A stretch of 64,000 nt of DNA from Lunatibacter salilacus (GTDB taxonomy: Bacteria > Bacteroidota > Bacteroidia > Cytophagales > Cyclobacteriaceae). Positions 25,233-32,901 of the stretch are shown here, in pieces. The stretch is from assembly GCF_009797935.1 (NCBI RefSeq), contig NZ_VOLC01000011.1, forward strand, positions 177,012 to 241,011, written 5' to 3'. Position 1 is the first letter of the stretch, and every line of letters begins with the position of its first letter. The position numbers and the translations under genes are program-made. The notes beneath the pieces are model-generated. The model saw only the letters and a program-made list of their open reading frames with translations. It was not told where the DNA came from and searched no databases.

Positions 25233-28200
25233 TTAAGGTTTTTCGATGATGTTTGTATTGGTCATTACTACGGCTCCATTGAGTACCAACATTCTACCTT
25301 CGATCTTGGCCTCTGAATTCATAGTGATAGAGGTGTAAGCCAACACATTCCCTTTAAATATGGTATTGTCTCCAATGGTAGCTGAACTGCCGACCTGCCA
25401 GAAGATGTTTTTAGCCTGTGCGCCTCCGGTAAGAATGATATTTCCACCTGCTCCGCCTACAGTAGTGAATCCGGCAGAAATTTGGAAAATCCAAACAGCA
25501 TTGGGATCTCCCTGAGCATCAAGTGTCAAATCACCGGCTTGTATCAAAAGGGTCGAATTGGATTTGTAAATTCCAGGTGCAAGGGTTGTGCCTCCCTGGT
25601 CTCCCGCTACTGTGGCAGGTGCTGGGGTAGTTGCCCCTTCTGCAAATAAGTATGCGGCAGTCAGGTCTAATTTAGCTTGGTTCAGCATGGCCGCCACTCC
25701 TGGAGGTGAGATATCATCAGATGCGTATATATCACCATTTACCATAAGTGCCGGAGGAAATCCGGTAACCGAAGAACGGGCACCCGGAGTAATTCCTACA
25801 TCCAAATTTCGGATTTCACTGAAGCCGGCATTGTTGCTGACTCCGGTTGCTGCAAAAATTCCGAACCTACCTGCTGTTTTAAGATCAACAAAATAAGGTG
25901 ATATTGGATTTTCCACTCTGAAATTCCACACATGATCAGTTACCAACATTGTTCCTACCAAGCTGGTTGCTCCGGTTGTGATGGTAGCCGTGTAAAGTAT
26001 GTTTGGTAAAAGCAATTCGGAAGGTGAAAATGAAGCTGTTATTCCATTATAGGAAACGTTTCCTGCAACATTATTTCCATTCTGTTGAAGCGTAAATGTT
26101 ACCCCATTTATTGATGCGGGATCCATCGGCATGCTGAAATTGGCAGCTATCACCTTATTCCGTGCAACGTTCGTTGCGTTGTTTAGTGGATCTGTAGAGA
26201 TAACCAAAGGCGAAAGGGGAGCCACCGTCGTGAACGACCAGATAAAATTGGATCCCAAACCTGTTCCTGCAACATTTTCCGCACCTGTAGTAATAGTTCC
26301 CGTGTAAACAAGACCTGCTGATAGTGGAATAGTCGGTGTGAATAACGCCGTAGTACCGCTATAGGATACCGTTCCTGCGACAGCGGTATTTCCCTGCTTT
26401 ACCGTAAAGGTGGTACCTGTGATTGTCGCCGGATCCATAGCGGTGCTGAAAGTGGCCCCTACTACCTTATTCAAGGCTACATTCGTTGCATTGTTCACCG
26501 GATCGGTAGAAAGGACTGTTGGAACAACATTAGCCGCCGTGGTGAATGTCCAGACAAAATTGTCTGCCAGAGCTGTTCCCGCAGCATTCTTGGCCCCGGA
26601 AGTGATGGTACCCGTGTAGACAAGACCGCCTGAAAGAGGGTTTGTCGGTGTAAATGTCGCCGTAGTACCGCTATAGGATACCGTTCCTGCGACAGCGGTA
26701 TTTCCCTGTCTTACCGTGAAGGTTGTGCTTGTAATTGTCGCCGGATCCATAGCAGTGCTGAAAGTGGCCCCTACTACCTTATTCAAGGCTACATTCGTTG
26801 CATTGTTCACCGGATCGGTAGAAAGGACTGTTGGAACAACATTAGCCGCCGTGGTGAATGTCCAGACAAAATTGTCCGCCAGAGCTGTTCCCGCAGCATT
26901 CTTTGCCCCGGTAGTGATGGTACCCGTGTAGACAAGACCGCCTGAAAGCGGGTTTGTCGGTGTAAATGTCGCCGTAGTACCGCTATAAGATACCGTTCCA
27001 GCTACGGCTGTAGTTCCTTGTTTTACAGTAAATGTAGTTCCAGTGATCGTTGCCGGGTCCATAGGCACACTGAAAGTGGCTCCTACCACCTTATTAAGGG
27101 CTACACCTGTCGCGTTATTCACTGGGTCAGTAGAAAGTACCGTTGGGGCAATATTGGAGACCGTGGTAAACGTCCAGACAAAATTGGATGCCAGAGCGGT
27201 TCCTGATACATTTTTAGCACCTGTAGTAATAGTTCCTGTGTAGACAAGATTGGATGCAAGTGGGCTTGTTGGCGTAAATGTAGCCGTAGTACCACTATAG
27301 GATACCGTTCCTGCTACAGTCGTATTCCCCTGCTTTACAGTAAAGGTGGTTGCCGTAATAGTTGCCGGGTCCATTGCTTCCGTGAAAGTTGCCCGGATTG
27401 CTTTATTGAATGCGACTCCAGTAGCATTGTTTGCAGGATCCGTAGTGGTTACTTCAGGAACTGCAAAATTACCGGTAGTAAACTTTGATATGAAATCACT
27501 TGCCATTGGAACGCCATTTGGACTCTTGGCAAGCTTAAGGATACTAACAGTGTATTCGGTGTTGGACAACAATTTGGCCGAAGGAGTGAAAATCGCAGTA
27601 GAATCAGAATAAGTGACAGATCCCGCTACGGGTAGTAAACCCATTTTCACGGTGAATGTAGCAGTTGAAATCGTCGCAGGGTCCATTTTTTCACTGAAAG
27701 TAGCTCGGATGGTCTTTTCAGCGGTAACGCTTGTAGCCAAGTCCAGCGGATCTATTGACACAACTTTCGGGGATGTTCCCGTATCGAAGGTCCAATTATG
27801 CGCTACAGCTAATGGGATTCCATCTTTATTTTTAGCTTCGATGGTGATGATACCTGTGTAGGTAGTTCCTGCCAAAAGGCCGTCTGTAGGAGAAAAGGTC
27901 GCTGTGGTTCCGGAATAGACTACTTCCCCTGACACCTTCGTAGTTCCTGCCATTAATTGGTAGGAAGCGGCAGTTATGGTCAATGAATCCATTGCCATAC
28001 TAAATGTCGCACTTATATCTTTGTTAAGAGGAATGCCAGTTGCCAAGTTTACCGGGTCAGTAGAAATAACGGTTGGTGTTTCGCCCGTAGTAAAGGTCCA
28101 TACATAGGCAGTTTGCAAAGCATTTCCCATCATATCTTTCACTACCGGCTCCACACGTCCTGTATAGGTTGTGTTAGGTGTAAGACTGGAAGACGGCATG

Positions 28201-28526
28201 AAACTCATTGTATTGGATTCTGCCTCGTAGGTCAATTCTCCCGAAAGTTCATCCTCTAATACGCTACCGTTAACTGTGCTACCTACTCTTAAACTGAAAA
28301 CTCCCGGAGTAACACTTGCCGGATTCAAAGGCATATTGAACGTAACGTCTATTGTGTTGTTTAATTGAACCCCAATAGCTTCATTAACTGGATTCGTGGA
28401 TTCAACTTCGGGGCAGATCCCCAATACCTCGTCAAATTCATCTTTGCAGCTGCCAATTATGGCGCCTATGGATAAGGCTGCCAGCGTGGTCAGCCAAAAT
28501 CTCTTTTTGTAACTTTCTTTTTTCAT
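25233..28526 (-). CDS. Ig-like repeat lipoprotein with DUF3494 ice-binding domain
   Basis: 1097 aa. The N-terminal lipobox IIGSC (~27) indicates a lipoprotein. Eight Big_5 (SbsA-type) Ig-like domains follow, each about 104 aa, opening P-x-V-x-S-T-D-P-x-N-N-A-T and closing W-T-F-T-T. The C-terminal ~220 residues (from about 880) match DUF3494, the ice-binding/antifreeze beta-solenoid family: NNAGFSEIRNLDVGITPGA, LAPGIYKS, W-I-F-Q-I-S, NIFWQVGSSATIG and F-K-G-N-V-L-A. The plan is a stalk displaying an ice- or surface-binding head. DUF3494 proteins also occur in non-cold bacteria, so ice binding is not proven. Confidence 0.85.
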   Translation of the reverse strand: MKKESYKKRFWLTTLAALSIGAIIGSCKDEFDEVLGICPEVESTNPVNEAIGVQLNNTIDVTFNMPLNPASVTPGVFSLRVGSTVNGSVLEDELSGELTYEAESNTMSFMPSSSLTPNTTYTGRVEPVVKDMMGNALQTAYVWTFTTGETPTVISTDPVNLATGIPLNKDISATFSMAMDSLTITAASYQLMAGTTKVSGEVVYSGTTATFSPTDGLLAGTTYTGIITIEAKNKDGIPLAVAHNWTFDTGTSPKVVSIDPLDLATSVTAEKTIRATFSEKMDPATISTATFTVKMGLLPVAGSVTYSDSTAIFTPSAKLLSNTEYTVSILKLAKSPNGVPMASDFISKFTTGNFAVPEVTTTDPANNATGVAFNKAIRATFTEAMDPATITATTFTVKQGNTTVAGTVSYSGTTATFTPTSPLASNLVYTGTITTGAKNVSGTALASNFVWTFTTVSNIAPTVLSTDPVNNATGVALNKVVGATFSVPMDPATITGTTFTVKQGTTAVAGTVSYSGTTATFTPTNPLSGGLVYTGTITTGAKNAAGTALADNFVWTFTTAANVVPTVLSTDPVNNATNVALNKVVGATFSTAMDPATITSTTFTVRQGNTAVAGTVSYSGTTATFTPTNPLSGGLVYTGTITSGAKNAAGTALADNFVWTFTTAANVVPTVLSTDPVNNATNVALNKVVGATFSTAMDPATITGTTFTVKQGNTAVAGTVSYSGTTALFTPTIPLSAGLVYTGTITTGAENVAGTGLGSNFIWSFTTVAPLSPLVISTDPLNNATNVARNKVIAANFSMPMDPASINGVTFTLQQNGNNVAGNVSYNGITASFSPSELLLPNILYTATITTGATSLVGTMLVTDHVWNFRVENPISPYFVDLKTAGRFGIFAATGVSNNAGFSEIRNLDVGITPGARSSVTGFPPALMVNGDIYASDDISPPGVAAMLNQAKLDLTAAYLFAEGATTPAPATVAGDQGGTTLAPGIYKSNSTLLIQAGDLTLDAQGDPNAVWIFQISAGFTTVGGAGGNIILTGGAQAKNIFWQVGSSATIGDNTIFKGNVLAYTSITMNSEAKIEGRMLVLNGAVVMTNTNIIEKP
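26220..27160. repeat. Near-identical 312-bp Ig-domain repeats
   Basis: Three consecutive Ig-domain units are almost identical at DNA level with a 312-bp period (for example the same stretch at 26491 and 26803). This points to recent unit duplication or gene conversion and the capacity for copy-number change. Confidence 0.85.
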
Positions 28527-28571
28527 AGTGTGTAATTCTCCCTTGGATAATGATTGGATTTTTCTTTTAAT

Positions 28572-28616
28572 CGTTTAAGACTCATTTTTTAAAAGTTGGA
28601 AAAATGAGTATAAACG
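28572..28616 (-). promoter_or_regulatory. Long inverted repeat in the leader of the adhesin gene
   Basis: Core arms ACTCATTTTT (28580-28589) and AAAAATGAGT (28600-28609) extend outward to CGTTTA/TAAACG with one bulge. It lies 46-90 bp before the start codon, so it could be an operator or a 5' UTR hairpin. Confidence 0.5.
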
Positions 28617-29045
28617 ACCCTTTTTTTGTAATGTGTGTTTTAAAAATAGATGTAAAGATTTTGCTGTCATTGAATCACATAGGCTGTAATCTATGTTTTC
28701 AATTGACACAAAAGTCAGTCAAAATAAGTACTGTATTATTACATGATATAATTATTTATTTACATAAAGCTCATATTTTCAAAATTTAAAGTAAGTATTT
28801 TGAGTTAAAAGTATAATATAATTTGCTTTTTATATCAAAGTAAATGCTTCTTATAAATAATCAATTTTAAGGGAGCGTGTACATTCGGTTTAATCGAAAT
28901 GCGCTATTTGGAATGGGCGCGCCATTGCCAGCAAACAAAATGTTATACGTATAATCAAATATGTATTAAAAAGAAATTTGTTTAATACTTTGCCACTTGG
29001 AACCTTCGATTGGCGGATAGGCAGTTAAAAAAGTGAGCTTGTTAA
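28617..29045. other. AT-rich intergenic region
   Basis: About 430 bp upstream of the adhesin operon and downstream of the AraC gene. It includes a short palindrome (TTATACGTATAA, about 28943-28954) and an imperfect AATGGGCGCGCCATT. No coding potential or known RNA is recognised. Confidence 0.4.
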
Positions 29046-29585
29046 TTAAAAGTTTTCGAGATTGTCTAATCTATTCGACTTCGATTGTTTAAAAAAAGAC
29101 GGTGTTACGCCTGTGATTTTCTTGAATTGATTGGATAAATGGCCCACACTACTATAGTTCATTTTATATGCGATCTCAGAGAGGTTAAGTTCATCATAAA
29201 GTAAATACTCTTTTACCCTCTCCACCTTGTTAATGATGATGTATTGCTGTATGGTGATTCCTTTTATTTCTTTGAAGACATTTGAAAGATAGGTGTAGTC
29301 ATAGCCTAATTTCTGGCTGAGAAAAATCGAGTAATTTTCTTTTGGGGTATCATCCGGAGAATGGACTATTTCCGTAATGGTATTTTTAATCCTTTCGGTA
29401 AGAATACTTTTTTTATCATCCAAAAGCTCTAATCCATACTCCAGAAGATTTATTCTCAGCAGTTGTCTCAAATCGGCGGAGATGGGTTTCCCCAACTCCA
29501 CCACCCCGAGTTCCAAGGTTTTATATGTGAGACCCAGCTTGCAGAGCTCATTCTTTACCACTATCTTACAACGGAGGCTTACCAT
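29046..29585 (-). CDS. Short AraC-family regulator
   Basis: 179 aa from the ATG at 29585 (the frame extends 7 codons upstream only to a TTG, so ATG is preferred). The N-terminal part begins MVSLRCKIVVKNELCKLGL, an opening I associate with short Bacteroidota AraC proteins lacking a cupin domain. The C-terminal AraC HTH pair is clear: YTYLSNVFKEIKGITIQQYI (~105) and LNLSEIAYKMNYSSVGHLSN (~136). The ligand and targets are unknown. The histidine kinase and response regulator genes lie just upstream on the same strand. Confidence 0.75.
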   Translation of the reverse strand: MVSLRCKIVVKNELCKLGLTYKTLELGVVELGKPISADLRQLLRINLLEYGLELLDDKKSILTERIKNTITEIVHSPDDTPKENYSIFLSQKLGYDYTYLSNVFKEIKGITIQQYIIINKVERVKEYLLYDELNLSEIAYKMNYSSVGHLSNQFKKITGVTPSFFKQSKSNRLDNLENF

Positions 29586-29685
29586 GAATTTAATATATAA
29601 TTTCAATATCTCAAGTTCAAAATTTTATTATTAGGAAATTGGGTTCAAGCGTGGGTAACAACAATTGATACCCTAAAGATGAGTG

Positions 29686-30777
29686 TCAATCACTCGGCTC
29701 CTTCTTGAAAAACACCCGGAAAACAGTTCCTTCACCCACCGTACTCTCTACTTCAATTTTCCCTCCCAAGTCCTCGACCATTCTTTTTACGATAAATAGA
29801 CCTGATCCTGTACCTTCAACTTTTGGATTTAGCCTAATTCGGGGGAAGAAAATCATTTCGTGATTTTCTTTTTCTATCCCAGGTCCATTATCGCGAACTG
29901 TTAGAAGAACGTAATCGCCAGTGTCTTCAGTTTTTAACCATATATTAGGTTTCCCATTTTGTTCGCTGAACTTTATCGCATTGCTGATAAGATTATAGAC
30001 AATGCTTCTGATATTTTTTCTGGAAATGTTTAATTCAGTAATTTGGAAATCAGTATGGATTTTCGCCTTGGACCCGAAAATCCGATCACTTAACCCTATT
30101 CTTACATCTTCCACAATATTTTGAATATTAACCCTTTCCGAATCCTCAGTAAAATCTGTGTCTTTAAGGCTTTCTGTAAGGTCTTCAATGGTATCCATCA
30201 ATTTCTCCACAGATATGCTCAAAGATTCCAGTAAGATGTCGCTTTCTGCTTTATCCTCTTCATGCAGATTTCTTAATAGACCTATCAAGCCATTAATGTT
30301 ATTTATAGGGCCTTTTAAATCGTGGGACAGAGCAAATATGATCGTTTCATGATTCAGATTAAGTCGTTCATATTGTTTAAGTGCCTCTATACGGGATGAT
30401 ATATCGACGAAGGTAATGATCACGCCATTGGTCCGATTGTTTTTTCGAATTATATAGGGCAGTATATTCATCTGATACCATTTCAGGTCCGTTGTCTGAA
30501 TTTCCTTTTCCATATCTTGGTTGGTTTCAATTACCTCCCGGATATTATCTATAATTGTGGGGAATCTAATCCTATTGGTGATCTCACTAATTGGCCTTCC
30601 GTTGTCTTTTTCAGTCAGCCGAAAATGTTTCATTGCCGGAGGGGTAAATTTCCTTAAAATCATGTCTGAATCCACAAATAGTTGGGGTATCACTGTATTT
30701 CGGAAATAGTTTTCTAATTCTTCATTCAGTTGGATGATTTTCTTTTTTGATTTTTCTTTTTGGTGAACTTCACTCAT
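29686..30777 (-). CDS. PAS-domain sensor histidine kinase
   Basis: 363 aa, no membrane segment, so cytoplasmic. An N-terminal coiled coil (about 5-30) leads to a PAS domain (about 30-130) of the type seen in CheB-CheR fusion proteins. A HisKA domain with ALSHDLKGPINNI (H ~153) and an HATPase domain follow: N box YNLISNAIKFSEQ (~265), G1 DNGPGI (~298), G2 GTGSGLFI (~327). It should autophosphorylate and signal to a response regulator, possibly the CheY-like protein encoded upstream at 31267-31704. Confidence 0.88.
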   Translation of the reverse strand: MSEVHQKEKSKKKIIQLNEELENYFRNTVIPQLFVDSDMILRKFTPPAMKHFRLTEKDNGRPISEITNRIRFPTIIDNIREVIETNQDMEKEIQTTDLKWYQMNILPYIIRKNNRTNGVIITFVDISSRIEALKQYERLNLNHETIIFALSHDLKGPINNINGLIGLLRNLHEEDKAESDILLESLSISVEKLMDTIEDLTESLKDTDFTEDSERVNIQNIVEDVRIGLSDRIFGSKAKIHTDFQITELNISRKNIRSIVYNLISNAIKFSEQNGKPNIWLKTEDTGDYVLLTVRDNGPGIEKENHEMIFFPRIRLNPKVEGTGSGLFIVKRMVEDLGGKIEVESTVGEGTVFRVFFKKEPSD

Positions 30778-31223
30778 GGGGTGCTGTTTTAAAATAATGT
30801 TTTAAAATTTAGATTAAAAAACTATATTTATTCTTTTATTATTAACTGTTACAAATTTTGTTCCAAATTGAATACTATTCCACTCTTTAGTAAAAATACA
30901 GGCTTTAGGATCAGATTAGGCCACTTTTGCCTGAAATTTATTCTGATTTTAAATCGTGAGGATATTTTAACTATTAATTGAAATGTCTCCAAATATCTGA
31001 ACAGCATTAAATTTGTGAAAAAAAATTATGTTTTGGGAATGATTGTGCTAGAATCTCCAAAATATTCCCCATTTAAGGCAAATAAGTATTTATAGGCTAC
31101 GCAGTTGTAAAAAAGGGCATAATTCGACTGCTCACTTATAAAGAGTGTATATGTAGGGCTGTAAAGTATCGGTATTCAAAGAGATGATGAAATATTTGGC
31201 TCGATCCCTTTAGGGTGTGATGT

Positions 31224-31267
31224 GGCATCCTCAATTTATTCGCTTCGGTTGCAAATTGAGGGATGCC
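31224..31267 (-). terminator. Hairpin directly after the response-regulator stop
   Basis: Arms GGCATCCTCAATTT (31224-31237) and AAATTGAGGGATGCC (31253-31267, one bulged G). It begins at the stop codon of the response regulator. No T-run follows, so it may protect the mRNA end or terminate weakly. Confidence 0.45.
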
Positions 31268-31704
31268 TATTGTTGGGCGTTCTTTATATAATTTGGCGAT
31301 TCACATTCCTTCCAGTATGCCACGATTTTTTCTATGGTGTTTTTCAGTCTATCATAATTATTTCCTTTTATAAAGAATCCCTGAATAGACCTTGAATAAG
31401 CATTGATCACATCCTGTTGCTCCGCACTTGTCGAAAAGAATAGGTAGGGAATGGATTTCAACCTCAAATCCTCATTGTTGACGATCTTTTCCCGTAGCTC
31501 CAATCCATTTAATTTTGGCATATTGATATCTGAAAGCACCAAAAATGGTTCAGTGTCTGTATCAGTCAAATATTCCAACGCCTGAACGCTGTCTTCAAAG
31601 AAGATAACCTCATTCTCATACTTAAGTTCTTTTAAGACCTTCGCGAGAATATATTGATCATCTTTGTCGTCTTCAATTATAACGATTGGGCCCCGCTTGT
31701 TCAT
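31267..31704 (-). CDS. Single-domain response regulator (CheY/Rcp1-like)
   Basis: 145 aa, receiver domain only. It has the acidic pair EDD (~11-13), phospho-acceptor Asp59 in LSDINMP, Ser/Thr in FFSTSAEQ (~88) and Lys in FFIKGNNYD (~111). The absence of an output domain and the Rcp1-like loop near residue 90 suggest a phosphorelay or protein-interaction role. The histidine kinase gene lies 489 bp downstream on the same strand. That gap (30778-31266) holds only the hairpin at 31224 and AT-rich sequence. Confidence 0.88.
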   Translation of the reverse strand: MNKRGPIVIIEDDKDDQYILAKVLKELKYENEVIFFEDSVQALEYLTDTDTEPFLVLSDINMPKLNGLELREKIVNNEDLRLKSIPYLFFSTSAEQQDVINAYSRSIQGFFIKGNNYDRLKNTIEKIVAYWKECESPNYIKNAQQ

Positions 31705-32140
31705 GAAATTTTATTTATAATCAAAGAAGAAATATTACTTTTCTAAAGGTACCGATTTTTTATGGGATATTTTCAATTAATCGGTTTATATACTTCGGGA
31801 TCGCCGGGGGAATAAAGTGGTAGATAATCAAAATTGAAAAAAAACCAACCTTGCGGGTTCATCGCCATGGACTTTTGGGATATCCGAAAAGCCAACCTGA
31901 ATTACCTGTCCCTAGGTTTTGGAATTGTACGGAGTTTTTAATCAGGGTAGCTCTCAAAATCAAAAAAGAGCCACATGGCGCATTTTGGTGTAATTCTCAA
32001 TGTGCTGTGTGGTTAAATTATTAAGAGGTTAATAGTTTTATTGATAATTTCAATTTGAATAGAAACTGAGATCGAAAATTCATTCTCTTCCTTTCCATTC
32101 TTTTATACCACCTAAAAACAACTCTATTTTAGTATAGGAT
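31705..32140. other. Intergenic region
   Basis: 436 bp with no supportable gene or RNA. AT-rich, with scattered stops in all frames. Confidence 0.4.
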
Positions 32141-32367
32141 TTATTCTTTGTCGGCGAGTTTTGTTTTTCCAGTTAAAACATCTAGTTCGATGATGTGTCT
32201 GATTTTCTCATTTTCTTCAAATAAAGGACTATTGGCAGAATTTTGAAAGGTGTAAAACCCTTAACTGGTGCTTTAAGGTTTCTGAAATAGGCTTTGGAAA
32301 GCTCGGTGTTCACCGTATAGTCAAATCTTCCACTGAAGAAATAGATTGGTATCGCCAATTGCGGCAC
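32141..32367 (-). pseudogene. C-terminal fragment of an alpha/beta hydrolase, frameshifted
   Basis: The frame from 32367 reads IPIYFFSGRFDYTVNTEL and AYFRNLKAPVKGF. It then breaks; the next frame continues FQNSANSPLFEENEKIRHII and ends at the TAA at 32141. The G-x-x-D-Y and F-x-N-S-A-x-S-P-x-F-E-E motifs are the Asp and (degenerate, His to Asn) His regions of the alpha/beta hydrolase C-terminus. Nothing of the N-terminal two thirds, with the nucleophile, is present. Confidence 0.6.
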
Positions 32368-32901
32368 TTAAGACGCAAAATTCCCTGACACCGCTTAAAG
32401 GTTGAAGGGTTAGTTAATTAAAACAATCGGGCATGAAAAAATATTTTTTTCTAATATTTTAAAATGAAATTAGTTTATAATAACGACAAAAAAAATGGTT
32501 TAGTTGTATTTTTTATTGAAAAAATAAAAACACTAAGTTAGTCTAAGTAATATTAACTTCTTTTTGATGTATGTGAGATCCAATTTTTTTATAATAAAAT
32601 TTTAAAATCAGGTAAATTAATTCTAACTTATGAGCTGAATTTAAAAATACCGTTTTTATTTTATGTAGCGTTTTAGGCTCAAAATTTTAATTAATGATAT
32701 GGGAAAATCTGAAAATGTCATTAGAGGGATGAAAATGAGGGAGAGACTGAGTGGGTAGATCAATCAAGCATTTACATTGCTTTTAAGATATTAAAACAGG
32801 AGTCGTGGGTAATCCTTGAATATGGTGTTTTGAAATCATAGCTCAGGATTTTTAAATTATATTAAGGTCATATTTTATAAACTAATGAAGTAGCAGCTTA
32901 T
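32368..32901. other. Leader region of the exopolysaccharide locus
   Basis: 534 bp, strongly AT-rich, before the first gene of the plus-strand polysaccharide cluster. It must hold the cluster promoter, but no clear TAnnTTTG box, JUMPstart-like motif or upstream antiterminator gene is recognised. Confidence 0.35.

Noticed and set aside
29586..29606. Upstream TTG start for the short AraC regulator
   Set aside because: The ATG seven codons later gives the usual N-terminus of this protein type (MVSLRC).
32368..32901. JUMPstart/ops element or UpxY-type antiterminator before the polysaccharide locus
   Set aside because: No GGCGGTAG-like core and no NusG-like gene were found.
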